A stretch of DNA of 64,000 nucleotides from Limanda limanda. Its lineage: Eukaryota > Chordata > Actinopteri > Pleuronectiformes > Pleuronectidae. The number at the start of each line of letters is the position of its first letter. Within the stretch, counting starts at the first letter, position 1. The position numbers were made by a program, and so were the translations under genes. Shown here in pieces: positions 25,143 to 38,460 of this stretch. Location: positions 6,662,901 through 6,726,900 of the forward strand of contig NC_083642.1 in NCBI RefSeq assembly GCF_963576545.1, read 5' to 3'. The notes beneath the pieces were generated by a model. That model did no database searches. It was not told the DNA's origin and worked only from the letters and a program-made list of their open reading frames with translations.

Positions 25143-28100
25143 TTGGGGTCACTCTCCAGTCATAGGGTTAATGACTATGAGGATGGGGGAGGCCATCTCC
25201 CTCTCCTGCTGGCCATCCATAGTGTGGCACTTCCCTGTCAGCGGGGCAGAGTCTAGGAAGGGGGTGTTCAGTCCAACGGATAATGGGTATGAACACAGGA
25301 ATAAAATTTATCATGCATATTAAACCACAAAGCTGGCCCCAGAATATACAGAGTGCATAAAAGGATGCACAGGACGTGGAGGGAAAACAAAAAGAGGGGA
25401 AGAAAACATAAAGAGAGGAAAGCCTGGGCCTGGGCCAGCACTCCCCCAGCTGGGAGATAAAGATGACTGATATCTGCTCCATTTCCAGCCCAATCTCTTT
25501 AATGCAAAGAGGAGCCACGGATAGCAGCGGTAGAGAAAGGAGAGGGAGCTGAGCACCAGGCACGGAGGCTTCTTCTCCCTCCACCAGGTTCACCTCGGCT
25601 GAATCGCAGACATCACACCCTCGTCAACACTTTACCCTCGTCTCGCAGTCACGTCTCCTCCTATATCTGTGACTCACACTCCCATGTGTGTGGCAGCAGA
25701 CAAACAGAAACATTCAGTCCCTAGGCTGATGTGCTTCCCAGTGTTGTGCACAGACAACGGATTGTTCAAATGCTGAATAATTACCATGATAATCATCTCC
25801 ATCCCACAGGGGTCGGAAAATGCATACCTGACATCTGACATTTGGTACCCATGACTCCTCTCTCAATCTGCATAATCACATTCCTGCCTAATTTCCATGC
25901 ATTTGTCAGAAAAGGAAAAAAGTAGAATTTGTTTTCATAGTGGTGAAACTACTAAAATACAAGGTATCCACATATGAAACCATGAGTTAAGAAGTCAACC
26001 AACATTTTGAGCTATTTGATAATCAAATAATCAGGTCACTCATTTTTAAAAATTACATAAATATTCAAATGTTCTAATGTCCCACTTTTCAATTTAGAAA
26101 CTTTGCTTGCTGTGTTTGTTTTCTACCTGTTTTGTTATGTTTTCATCCCTTTCTTTAACGTTGCGAGAATTGGCATTTTTAGACATTTTGTTTACTTCTC
26201 AGAAAAAAAATTCAAGGATCTTCTTTGAAAATAATCTTTTTAGGGTGACTGATATTTATGTGTGTGTGCAATTTGGTGCAGATCTAGTAAATTGTTATGT
26301 GGTTTTATAAAGGGACTGATTGGCCTTGGTGGAGGTATGCGCTCTACTGAATGCTATTCCGAAGATAATGGAAATAATCATCATAGTTGTAGCCTTAATA
26401 AATGGCCAATACAATACTTTGTTCATACTGTACTGAACATCAAAAATACCAGAGACTGTGTGAAGACCTTAGAGGCATTCCACAATACTCTGCTTCTCAC
26501 TTTTGAAGAACAAAGTCAGAAAGTAATACCCATAAAGAGGCATTGAGACTATTAGTAATTGGTGCAGCACTGACTATTCATGGCCTCTAATGGGATGGCA
26601 CAGAAAAACAATTATTTTCATTTTCAAAAATCGCTCCTGGACTGAGATCAGCTGCAGCAACGGGCAACAATACAAAGGCTCTTTGGGATTTTCTGAAGGG
26701 ACAAACATTTTCAGCATTGTGAATCATTTTCAGGTCATTATTAAGTTGTACAAAATGTGTTTACAGTCGGGACAATTACTGTTTTGGCATTGTTTTGGCA
26801 CTGCAATGGAACACACTGGATTTTAAATGATACAACAACTGTGAACAATTTAAATTACTCCCCCTAATTTAGGTTAATATAAAAGTGACATAGTGGGAGA
26901 GTTGGTAATATGAGAGATTTAATAGGGAAATTGTTATTATGATGATTGTCAACCAAACCAACCAAATTTACAGGAAATCAGCCATGCTATGATTCAATTA
27001 TTATTATTTCCATGACAGATTTTATTTCTATGGTTCATTTTATCATTTCCAAATCAGTCTCACGCAAAAACCTTTGCTGAGATATTGCATTTTAAATTGA
27101 AAATAGGCTTTTGAACCACACTTGCAGTCATGGCAAGTGACTTTTAAATATCCACTGTATAGATCTGGTTCGAAAGGATTAATTAATCCTTTTTCAACAG
27201 TGGTTTTCCCTTTGAATTTACATAGTCAAACACCTTTGCACCTCTCCAGCGGAGGTCTCGAACACCTTCAAACGGCTTTCACAGGTTTTTAATTTACACC
27301 GGTTGTGCACATGCTCCCGCAACACACACCAAGCCTTTTATTCATCATCATACATCCAAGACATTTTCTAAGGCATTTGAAGATAACAATTAGGAAAAGG
27401 TGAGATGTAATTAGGCTGAGCACTTGACAGATATGAATCGCAGTTAGTCCCTGTTTAGCACCTGTACAGTATGTCTCGTGCTTCCTCTCCCCTCTCCCCA
27501 CTATCCTTACCACAACACATGGCCCACTCACATATTCACAGCTCTGCAGAGCAGCTTGGCTTCAGCGTGAGCTCCAATCCCTCTCACTCTGAATCATGCT
27601 GTGATGGGACAGCGGTCCAGCCTCTCATATTTCCTCAAAAGCACAGTCACTGATACAAAGCTTGACTGGCAGCCAGATCCATCTCTGTAGCTTTTTGTTG
27701 CCTCCACCTGAGAGAAAAGCCCTTAAACTGTGATGGCCACTCATTCCGCTGAAAGGGTATTGTGGGTTTTATGACAGAGTGGCTCAAGCGAAGTGTCACC
27801 CCACAGAGGATCATTTGATGTGGTCTGCCACGGGGTGCCTATGTTTCATGTATTACATTCTGCAGACCCAACAATGCCGGCCCTCCCAGTGTCTCTCCCT
27901 TCCTTTGTTTCTCATTATTGAGCTAAATGGAATTAAGAGCTTTTCTATTGGGATCCTTTTTTTCCTGCACTCGCCCTTTTGAACAACCTGAGGGGGATTT
28001 TAACATGCTATTACCCTTTGACACAGTGCCGGTATTGGTAGTAGGAGAGTTGCGAGGTATTTAGTCGGGGCTTCAGACAGTGAAATGGAAGGCAGGAAAA

Positions 28101-29321
28101 ACGCTGGCGCTCTCCTGCGAAAAGAGATGGAGAGGGCGCCTGGGGGCAGCAGGGGTGGAAGGCCCCAGCCTGGGCCCTGTCCACTGCAACCTGCCAGACA
28201 CAGCCTGAATCCCATTTATTCCTGGTGACCTTAAATAAAATGCTGGCTACCCCTGTGGGCCCCATGTGAGGCCAAAACCAAATGGGCTGTGTTCTCCACT
28301 CTTTCTACCCCACTGCTAGAGAAAATGAGCTTTATCTGTGGGGGAACTTGGGGCTATGTGACTAAATGCCCCCTTCCCTGCATGAGTTTCCCCACAAACT
28401 CCACTCCGCAGTTAATCTGCAAAGCTGTCGCCTTTTAATTACTGGCTTTTGGTATTGAAGTGGCCCGCTCTGTAAACCGTTTGATTCATTCTGTAAAGTT
28501 TTAGCTCATCTATCACTAATGCAGCTCGATGGTTTGCAATTTGAGACTTAAAAATACATTATCATGACAATGTAAATGTACATGTCCACTCATCACGCAC
28601 ATTCTCCCCAAGGTGACACGGGGGCCGGGAGACAAATGTGTTGGTTAATTGCTGCAAAGGAAAATAAATATATGATCCTGGGTGATTAAGTTAGTTGTCA
28701 GAGCACTGGAGGTTGACAACTATTACAGGGCTGAGAAATTGACAGAAGCAGCTCAGTGTGCGTTTTTAAGGACTGTTAAGGACTCACAGTGAATAATACA
28801 ATGCTTCATAGATTCATATTAAGTGCTTTGATATTTGAGACCAGTTAGGACTGGTATCTGTAATCTTTTAATTAATAAATAACTCCACTCGAGACAGAGC
28901 CAGCGGACTGGAAGCGACAATTTCACACCATGTTTGTATTTTTGTGCATCGAAATGGAGCATAAGCTTGGTCGTATCACACTTCGCTAGCTGCCACATTT
29001 GCCCTGCTTTGCATTGAGTGTTTCACATAAACAGCAGGCGTCCACACCAGCTTCACCACATTGACTTAAGACAGCAATGTGAAGAAATTTATGTATTTTA
29101 CTTTTAAAATTGTTAGTTTCTTTCCTTGAAATTCATATATACACGCTCTTCATCTTATATCTGTATCCATTTATTCTTTTTTTAAAACATTAGACATTCC
29201 CAAACCAAGAAAGTTGCCAATCCATCAAGGGCACCTCTTTGTCACATGAACCCACGCAGGGTATTGGCAGTTTTCAAGTGCCCACTACACGTCCACACAC
29301 AGCCAAAGTCTGCATGAGCAA

Positions 29322-29404
29322 CTCTAATTAAAGTGGAGTTAATCACAAATAGCTGGATAGGGCCACAATTGAGGCATATGTTAAGAATGAATTGCTAATT
29401 AGAG
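29322..29404. promoter_or_regulatory. Inverted pair of homeodomain-type sites
   Basis: CTCTAATTA at 29322-29330 and its reverse complement TAATTAGAG at 29396-29404 bracket an AT-rich segment with further AATT cores. TAATTA is the generic homeodomain core. The arrangement resembles a conserved noncoding enhancer, but this is inferred from motif content only. Confidence 0.2.
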
Positions 29405-30479
29405 CGGCGAGCAGTGAGACAAGTCCCAGAGTGCTTGAGAAGTCTTGGCACGTTACTAATATATGAAAAGGTATAAACAAACAGCAATCTGGTTGTTTAG
29501 CTCCTCCATCCCACTTACAAGGATCCAATTATGGCAGATCCCTGGAGCCGCCAATACAATCAGGCAAGAGTGAGTCGGTGTTATGATTAACTGTGAAGGC
29601 CACATACTCTCTGTGGCTGCTCCAGCCAGCCAGTAGGCCTCTCACTGGCAGGGGCGGTTACATGGCTCAGTGAGCCCCATGACTCCACTCCCAGAACAGG
29701 CCATTGGAGAGACCAACACAACAGAACACAACAACAAAAACACAGGCCCGGCCTCAGATACTGCATTCAGGCTGTGCTGTAATACGTACAAGCTAATTCA
29801 CTGGATGGCTTGCTTTTATAGGCCGCCCCCCAGGGTGTGGTATAACACACATTTAACTGTGAATTCCTTAAACAGCGCCAACGGCACTGATGTGTTAAAG
29901 GGAACACACCTGTTCCTCTCTCATGACTGGAAGCCAGAGCCGAGGCCCTCGCAGAGAAAAATGCTGCTGAAGCTTCCCATCAGCCCACAATTAGACGATT
30001 ACAGAAGCTGCTAATCTATGTTGACAGCATTTTGTCCAATCAGCTGGTACGTTCCGAGACCCGCGCCCCCTTCCCTCCCCCCCTCTCTGTGAACACCGAG
30101 AGCATAGGTAGCTTCTGTAAGCAGAATAGCTGTTAAACAGGATAATTCTATATCAAACCCTCTCCCGTGCAGCCTGCATCCATACATCCAACTGTGCCTT
30201 TCACCACACGTTCAGCAGGAGTAGCAGTGTGCAGCCGAGAGGTAAGCTGGGCGATGGATGAAATGTGCTCTTTTGCTATTTATCATTCAGTGCTGGAGGT
30301 CGTGTACAGTTAGCCATCTGGATCCCGGGGAACTGTAAAACGTTCTCCCCCCGATACCAGACTGCAATGAGCCAGAGACGGGAGCAAACATGTCATGAGC
30401 CTGTGGTGCAGACGCAGCTTCGCCATGAAATGTATGAACAAAATTAAAAATACAGCTCGTGTAATTAGGTGTTTAAAAA

Positions 30480-30890
30480 AGAGCCAGGCGATAAGGATTT
30501 ATTTGGGCCAGTGCAGATACAAATATTCGTAAGTAAAAAATATTGATACTGATATATTGTCTGATATATATTTTCAAAAAATGTGCAATGATTCATAAGA
30601 TCTGTAATTAAACCCTTTGTAATTGAGGCTTGATATTTCAAAATTAATTGTTTAACCAGTTAAACTATTTTTTAATAAAAAGAACCAAACATAGAGAACA
30701 TGAATTAGGAAAATATTTGTTTTTTGCTAAATATAAACATATTTGCATCATCATTTCTGTAATATTTATTTAATTAAATAAAAGTTTTCCAATCTACGCA
30801 TTTCAGCAAAGAATCACCGATACCGTTCTGAAAGGTTCACGTCAGTATTATCGGCCGACATGAATATTGGTTCTGGCTCTAATTTTATGA
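30480..30890. mobile_element. Decayed nonautonomous DNA element (TATCGGCCGA-type)
   Basis: A very AT-rich block ends with ATCACCGATACCG and TATTATCGGCCGACATGAAT. This resembles the ends of teleost elements whose termini repeat the TATCGGCCGATA word. No coding remnant is left. Its right end abuts the polypyrimidine tract of the candidate exon at 30927, so the element may supply the branch-point region (CTAAT near 30879). Confidence 0.45.
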
Positions 30891-30926
30891 TATTTACATG
30901 TCGCTGTTTTTCTTTCCCCCCCACAG

Positions 30927-31039
30927 GCAGTATGTGGTACAGATGTGTAAAAGCTCAAAGCAGACAGGGGGTTCACTCAGATCAGCACCAGCCACCCAGC
31001 GCTCTAACAGGAAAGACCCCAGCAGACTCGCCACTGGAG
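30927..31039 (+). other. Candidate internal exon of an unidentified gene
   Basis: The stretch is bounded by a strong acceptor (pyrimidine-rich tract ending CCCACAG at 30926, with a possible CTAAT branch point about 45 bases upstream) and a consensus donor (GAG then GTGAGC from 31040). It is 113 bases long. Two of three frames are open throughout. One, ending in phase 0 at the donor, contains SMWYRCVKAQSR and TPADSPLE; the other contains YVVQMCKSSKQTGG. I recognise neither. No partner exon with compatible phase is identified, so it could belong to a gene whose other exons lie outside the window, to a noncoding transcript, or be a chance pairing of splice-like words. Confidence 0.35.
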
Positions 31040-33084
31040 GTGAGCAGCATGATAGAGTCGGTCCTGCACACACACACACATGTACACACAGATGTACACA
31101 AAGGGCACTCGGCAGGTGGGAAACAGTGGGATCCGGCTTTAACTTTTAACCTGCGCACTGCTACTCACAACAACACAGCCCACAAGTTAGTTTCCTTCAC
31201 TTTGAGCCAAACTGGCCTTGTGTTAAAAAAGGACTCGGCTTCAATTAGAGCCGCTGATTGAGACCAGTTCTTACTCCGGCAGGAAGCTACTCGGCCTTCA
31301 GTGCAGTCCAACTTATTTTACTCCTCGGTCCAATCTGGCAGTTCCTTGTGCCCTGCCTCTCGTTTGTTCTCAGTTACAATGTGGCCGATCTGATTGTGTT
31401 TGTGTTTGTACAGTTTGCACAGCAGCCCTCCCCAATGATTAATATGCCGGCTTACGGTGAAGTTGCAGGGACAAGGGGGAGGTCGAGACTGGGGATTTGT
31501 CTGTGGTTTAATTAGTGCATTCCTGGCAAATTCTCCATCCATAATTATGGCCGGGGTTCTCTCTGACCTTTCTGGTATTTTCTGCATGTTTGCCTTTTAT
31601 CTGATCATGTTTTATTCAGGATCTTTGTTGTGTGCATTATGTTCAGCCACCATCTCTGCTGCTGCACAAAAAAAAACCCTTTACAGGATGGACAGCGAAA
31701 ATTTCCCGTTTCCATCTGATTCTTTTCCTGTCGCCACTCTGTGAAATTACAACGTTCCACCATGAGACGATGGGGCCAACGTAGCCGAGGAGGTTGTCCG
31801 GACGGCAGACATCCATATTTATTAACATGTCATTCCGTTTGCTTTCGTAAAATTCAATTTTCAGACCGATGAGAAAAAAGCACATTCTAACAACATGTGT
31901 ATAGCTTCCTGTTGTCCCCATCAGGCAGCCAATGGACAGGAAAGAAACTGTCTTTCCTCCGAGATGGGAGGGAGGTGATGAGATGAGAGGCAGAGCGAGA
32001 CCAATGTGTTTCTTAGTGGAAAAAATGACAAAAAAAGATGGTAAAAAAACATCAAGTTGTTCCTTTAAGAGCGTGTTCATCAGTAATGGTAATAACAAGC
32101 ATAACAGAAGGTTACCAGTGAGCTAATTGTTGACAAAGAAGAATGTATACGTCTGAAAATCGTCCATATGTAGTTTGCACGTCTTCATTCCCAGGTCTCA
32201 AAATACATATAGCCAAGGGGGGAAAAGAAGGAGCAACTCCAGAAGATGTGGAGCACCAGCCCGTCACGCTCTGTACATCACACGCTGCGTTGCTCTGCAT
32301 TCACAGCTGTAACCTGCACAAACTATATACGCGATACAGTGATAAGATTAGTGTCTACAGTATGCATACACACAGGCACATACGTGTGCACACAAACCCA
32401 ACAGCGCATATATAAGAGCAGAGGCAGTGCTGGGGGGATTTGGGCTGCCAGGGCCCCCGTGGGGGAGAGGTGGCTTCCTGTTTGCAAGCCTTTCTTTAGT
32501 GAAAATGCTTAAAACGGGCCAAACGAGAGCAGTGCTTATCCAGCAAAATTGCTGCTAGATGGAGCAGAAAGTGCACAAATTTTCTATGACACCCCAGTAA
32601 TGAGGTTTTATATTGACCCAGGCACAGTGAGTGGAAGGGCTCGCTGCTCCTCTTCTCCTAAATTCAGTCAGCTATCCTCAACCTCTATTTGGGTCCCCAC
32701 TGCAAAGAGAAAATACACAGCACGGGCTCAGACAGGTAGCAGAGCAAAAACACACACACACACACAACGAATAGAGGGCCACTCATCCAGGAATTCATAA
32801 ACCTCTATTATACAGCTGTTTTTTCCTTAAAGTGTGAAGATAAATTATTTTTCTTTCTTGCACGGAAGGAACATATTTTCTCTTCTATAACATCAGAGTT
32901 TTGTGGCCTTAAACGGTATTTTTACAAGATCTTATCTCAACCGTGAGCACCGAGTGGAGGTACACACATTTCATGCATGTTGTATATACAATGTATACAC
33001 AACTTCATTGAGGCAGAGCTGCTGCTGGGTTCGTTTCGGGATGTAATGCACACTTATGCTTCGCTGTGTTATTTGAGAGCTGGG
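31040..33084. other. Gene-free interval
   Basis: No gene beyond the candidate exon is supported. Short CA repeats lie at 31066-31098 and 32751-32766. The stretch 31380-31560 is unique with ATTA cores. No RNA gene is visible. Confidence 0.55.
32751..32766. repeat. Short CA microsatellite
   Basis: Eight consecutive CA units preceded by an A run. Confidence 0.85.
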
Positions 33085-33428
33085 GAAATTATTTAAATTC
33101 ATTGATTAGTCAACTGAAAAAATGGGTAATTGGCAAATATTTAGAAAATCGGTTTATAATTTAATAATTACAAAAACCCAGTTACAGCTCCCTCATTGTG
33201 GTTGCTTGCTGCTTTATTCTGTTTATATTTATTGTTGTTGAATGTTTTTTGGCTTTGGTCTGTTGTTCGGACAAAACAAGACGTCGGAACAGCTGCTCTG
33301 GAAAAGACGTGGCAGCCTTTTTGCTCTATTTATAACATTTCAGAAGACTAAGCGATTCATTCCACAATAAATCAAGAAAATTGCTGACAGTTTAATCGAT
33401 AATGAAAATAATTTTTTGTTGCATCCCT
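33085..33428 (+). mobile_element. hAT-like nonautonomous element, copy A
   Basis: The left part has CATTGATTAGTCAACTG. The middle has GGACAAAACAAGACGTC. The right end has TTAATCGATAATGAAAATAA followed by GTTGCATCCC. These words, in this order, mark a very common teleost nonautonomous element usually classed as hAT-like. About 340 bases remain, with no transposase sequence. A second copy, in the opposite orientation and more diverged, is at 49816-50098. Confidence 0.7.
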
Positions 33429-36400
33429 TAATTAATTTATTAAATCGTTTGAGCAAACACCAGAATCTAAAAAATAAATGTTTTTAAAAATGTATTTTTC
33501 TTCCATTTGAAACAGAAAAACAGAACAAAAACTATTCAGACACATTGTCTGGTCCAAAAGCACAGAACTAATTTGCCTCAGAGGATATTGTCATGCAGAC
33601 GAATCTTAAAAGTGTCTGCCCTTGAAAGTATAGCTGCCGCTCTGTCATACATGTATTTCATTATCCAGAGTCTGCACCTGCACAAAAAGAGCGTTTCTCT
33701 TCAGAGATACCAGACTGGTTGCTCCTCCCTGCCCATTAAACTGTCTGCTGATTTTAATGGAGGTACCAGAAAGTGATTTGATTGGCCATTACTGAAGCCT
33801 GCACCAGCTCCACCTACTGAATATATATTCCCCTACAACCTGCTAATATGTATTGTATTAATGCTCTCATTCTACTTAATCCCATTTTACAGTGTGTGAG
33901 CTGCAGTAACTGTGGGTTTAGACATAATGTAACATTTTATCTTGCAGTGGTTTTAAAATTAAACACTTTATAAGCATATTTTAAATATATTTCTCTTTCT
34001 GATCCAATGTGTGTAACTCACTGACAAATATACTTTTATGTTAAATACAGATAACGCGCAGGAACTCAGTCTAATTGTTGGCTTTTATACAAAACTGTAC
34101 AAACAGAAGTGCAGACGCTTTGATAGCAGTGCACGCTTTTTGCTTTTGATCAGAGTCTCCCTGAAGACATCTTCCGGAATCCTAAGTGCCTGAGGCAGTG
34201 GCCCATAATGCACGGCTCTATATCCTGGAGCTTGGAGCAAGTAAAGGTCAGCGCTGGATGTTTGTGAAAACCAGGGGAGCTGCTGATCTCTCAACAGTTA
34301 TTGTATTCATACAGTAGCATATGTGTTCCATCTCGCACCGCGGCCTGACACTGACATTCAGGGGGGGGAAGACACAAGAAAAAAAAGAAATCTGTCTTCC
34401 TGTGGCGCCTGAGATAAAAGTACAGCTGAATATTGGTGTCTTGTGAGCAAAGGCACAATTCAACATGGGCCAGGCGCCCTCTCATTAGCAATATTTGTGT
34501 ATGTCCATCAGGAAAGCATGCACCAAGCTATTTTAAGCAAATGCATCACCAGGGATTTTTTGCGAGGTCTGCACTCCTCTGATGAATTAAAAATGCATGC
34601 TTCGATGGAAACAATTTTGGTATACATCATAATTATTACCTCAAAGGGAAACGAGGATCGTTTCAAGAGAGAGGGAGAGTTATTTCTAAGAATTATCATT
34701 TTTAAGAATTTTACGAGTTCAGACGCAGCCTCGTCAACTTCTCGCCGCCGCATCCGACGCCGTTTAGCTCTGTTTTCTACACGATGTGTCTGAGGTGGCG
34801 AGATACAGTCTGCGCTTTCTGACAAACGTAAGCCTCAAAGGCCACTCACAATGCATTAAGAATGTTTTCTTTTTGACAGACATCAAAATGTGACCTTTAA
34901 ATGATTCTTGTTATCAGGGAAGCTGAACAAGAAAATCGATAGGATGCAGCTGGAGAGGAGGGATTAATGCAGGGCAAATTGATCATTCCATTTCATTTTC
35001 ATCTTGATTTGATGTGCCCGCCGTACACGCCTAATCTGACCACAAACTGCTTTTAACACTTCACAGGAGAATCCTCGGAGTAGAAAAATACAAGCTCAAC
35101 AAGCTTCTCAGTTACAAATAGGGCAGGAGCATGAGCCTTTACTGACAGTTAACCTTAATAATAAAGAGCCAGTTTTTCCCCTCTCTTCCTTTCATAACTT
35201 CTGAGCTTCTGAGAGTGTGCTTCCGAGCTGTGGCCTTTATTCACCACAGGGAATACGAGATGGCAGAGCTCATTGTCTATTTCACACAGTTTATGGGTCC
35301 ATCAAGCTGCAAAAACAAATACATTAATCATCAGAACACATTGATAGATCATTAATTATTGTACCTCACTGTTGATGTCACACGCAGTTGAATCCTTTCA
35401 TGGATAATCAGAGCACTTTGGCAGAACTTTATTAAACAAACTGTTCATTTGCAAAGTCATGTCTGGATGCGCAGCCAGGCACCCAGTCAGAGAGATAAAA
35501 GACACTATTTTCTTTTAAGGAATCTTTCAGTAAACATTAAAAGGAATATCTGCCAGAGAAGAATTGCTCTCTTTTCCCGGTGCCGCTTCCCGTACACAGC
35601 CGAGATTGGGAGCGTATTACCTCTGAAATGCCAGAGCTCGACAGATAACTGCGATAACAAAGATAGCAAATCTGGGAAATGAAAAATGGCACTTCTCTTC
35701 TACAAGAAGATAAATCAGTGTTTATTAAATCAATGCCAGACAGAGGAATCTGAAGGTAAAATAATGAACCACTTATAAATGATCTTTGCTTCGCTGGGCC
35801 TTACCTGATCAGGGTGTTCAGGGACCACCAATGCGAGGCATATTAGGAGAGGTCTATTAATCCTAGTGCTTCTCATAGCTGACTATAAAATGGGTGAGTC
35901 CTCTGTGACTTACTAGGCACATCCTTTTTAATTTTTCAACGTGAAAGTGAAAAAAAAAAAGGAAAAAGTCAGCCACACAGCCTCTCATTGATTGGGTGTG
36001 AAAGTTTGGGTTGTCTGTGTATTTCTGCTGTAACAGTGTGGATATTTCATTATGGAGCTCTGGGACACACATTACGCCGCTCTGCTATCTTTCGCACGGC
36101 CTCCATGGCAACTAGGGAGGCCGCTCTCCCCGCAGAAATGTGCTTTTAATTGAGTGACATCTAATCGGGCAGTGAAATACAGCAGTGGAGTTAACAAAAC
36201 AGGTCAACAAGGGACAAGGACTACCAGCTGCAATCGCCGTGGCTGCGCAGCGCTCGGTGCTGGATGTGTGTGTGTTGACCAGCCCATGTCGGTGCGGTTT
36301 TAATGAACAAAATTACAGGGTTGGAGGTATTCTTCACAAGATCCTTGGGTGAATGCGTGATTGGATATGATGAGCCCTTCTTAAGACTACACCAGCTTGG

Positions 36401-38366
36401 GGAGGAGGCATGTCTTTGATGTGCAGAAATTACTGGAGCTGAGAGGTCTCACAAGCTATGCCTTAACACATATTAAACAGGCTCTAAAGGATGAAATTTC
36501 CCCCGTCATCTGTTTCTTTTTTTTTTCTTCTTCTTCTTTAGCGTGTTGCACGGGGTGCCGGGCTCGGCTGTCTACTTTCTTCCTTAAACCTGGCTTGTGG
36601 TTTTAACTGCAATAGCATTTCTCCCTCATTATCGGATGTTGAATCAGAGCACGGGGGGGACGTCATCAACTCCCCTCGACCTGGAATCGTCTGTGCTGAC
36701 AGCACTCTGTAGTGGCATACATAGATAGAGGGGGTAAAGGCATAGTCTCAGGAAATCTCCCGCCTGCGCTTCAGGGAATCATTGGAATTCATGATCTTTT
36801 CTCAGTATGCTAACAATAATCTTCTGCTCGCTCTGTCTCGCACATCACCAGGCATAGCAAACACTTGTCTTCGCCAAGTCTCGGGAAGCGTCAGCTCCTC
36901 CTCACCATGCAAATTTCCAGGCAGCGTCCCTCCTTTGCATTACGACTACATCCCTCAACCTTTCCTCAGTTGCTGTTTCATACAGATGGAAGATGAATCC
37001 AGGGCTCATGAGTGACAAGCCTGACACCCATATGTTCATTTTATAACCATTTTTAACTTCGATGCACCCTTGAGCTGCGAAAAACTGACAAACAGATTTT
37101 TCGCCCCTTTCGCTGTAAGTTGTAATAATTCTCTGAGATGTTATTAAAGTCTGCAACAAACAAATGCCCCATCTCCAGGAGCAACTCTGCCCTCACTGAG
37201 GAAAAAAGGTACAAGATGCTTTTGTTAAGCAGAGGATAACAAATGTTTCTGCAGTAGAAAATCTGCTGGATAAATAAAAATGCAACCCCAGTGAAATTTG
37301 TCTGTGTTTGGATGTTCCACAAAATGCAGGGCTGCAAACAGAGCTGTTAATTGGAAGCACCTTCGACCACTGGGGGTGGAGCCTCAGCCTCTGATTCATG
37401 CTTTACTAACAACTAAACTGTTTTCATATGATCACAGCAGCGATTCATAAAAAACATCCGCTCCTTGTCATTGATTTGTTCCACGTTTCTTTGACGTCTG
37501 CTGTTTGAAAAATGAAATAGGAACAAGTTCTTAATTTGCTGGTTTCAGCATATGTCCTACATATTGATGACGTATGTTTTATGTATCTTATGTTTGAGTC
37601 TGAGTTCAGTCTGAGACAAATTTCCCTTCGGGCCCAATAAACTTTAAGTCGGAAGATGAAGTGAACATTAGAACAGCAGATGGGTCTGATAAAATGTATT
37701 TGCATCACACCACTAAAAGAAGGGCTGAATGTGTTATGAGTACCAGTGAAGATAAATAAAGAAAGAACCATACACTCAGCTCCGTAAATTAAGCGCTGAC
37801 ATTTTAATTGGTCTTTGTCATTCCGATTCATTTCATACACTCAAAACATTTACAACATTTAGTGTAAAATTATGGCAAATGTAAACCTTCCAAAGGAGTC
37901 TGTTCCGACTGAGACGCTGGTCCTAAGGACACCCTGTCTTCACATTTCTTCATTAACACGAGGACAATAACGTGGAGACTAGTTTGTGATTGCAATCGCA
38001 TTTTGGAAATGTTTCTAATACGCTGTGTCTTATCACACACGTGGTGTTATAGAGACATTTCATCTGCCTCACCTCCAGCGTGAAGCTTTGATGGTGTCAA
38101 GTGGGTGACGACAACCAATTAAAAGAGAATCAGTCAAACAACTGGGGGTCAGATCTCAAGATGCTCCCAATCACTCATAATTTCCTGTTGTTCTGCTGCA
38201 TTCCCACAGCTTCTGATACGAGTCTGATAAGGCGGCGAGCACAATGGACGCCGCATCAATTGCACCTACCTCATCAATAAGAAACCCCAGTGGAGACGAC
38301 CACATACACCAACAACAACCTCTGTGTGTCTATCTTGTCTTTGGAGAACAAACGGTGACCTTCAAT
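33429..38366. other. Long gene-free interval
   Basis: About 4.9 kb without a supportable gene. It includes a T/CTT-rich tract at 36514-36540, a T/A-rich block near 33440-33500, and an octamer ATGCAAAT at 36907-36914. Open frames up to 131 codons occur (for example minus strand 37445-37840) but carry no recognisable domain and overlap others. Confidence 0.55.
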
Positions 38367-38460
38367 GTAGGGTTGGGAATCGTTTTGTGTTTTTTCTGAT
38401 CCTGGTGCTTAATCGATGCCGGTGTCAAAACCAATTCTGTTATCTTTTAAAACAGCAACG
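38367..38460. repeat. Fragment of a TAGGGTTGGGAATCG-type repeat
   Basis: TAGGGTTGGGAATCG is followed by a GATCCTGGTGCTTAATCGATG segment and a degenerate GTGTCAAAACCAATTC. This matches the beginning of a teleost dispersed DNA repeat that opens with GGGTTGGGAATCG. The right boundary is uncertain, and decayed sequence may continue towards 38820. Confidence 0.5.

Larger units (their letters stand above)
24841..30479. other. Long gene-free interval
   Basis: About 5.6 kb with no gene. It holds a GT-rich microsatellite at 25084-25142. It also has several unique blocks with homeodomain-type cores and inverted motifs, for example TAGTTGTCA/TGACAACTA at 28692-28722 (TGACA is the MEIS/TGIF core) and CTCTAATTA/TAATTAGAG at 29322-29404. 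These are compatible with developmental enhancers; conservation would have to decide. Confidence 0.55.

Noticed and set aside
32980..32991. Perfect 12-base palindrome TTGTATATACAA
   Set aside because: Palindromes of this length are expected many times by chance in AT-rich DNA of this size.
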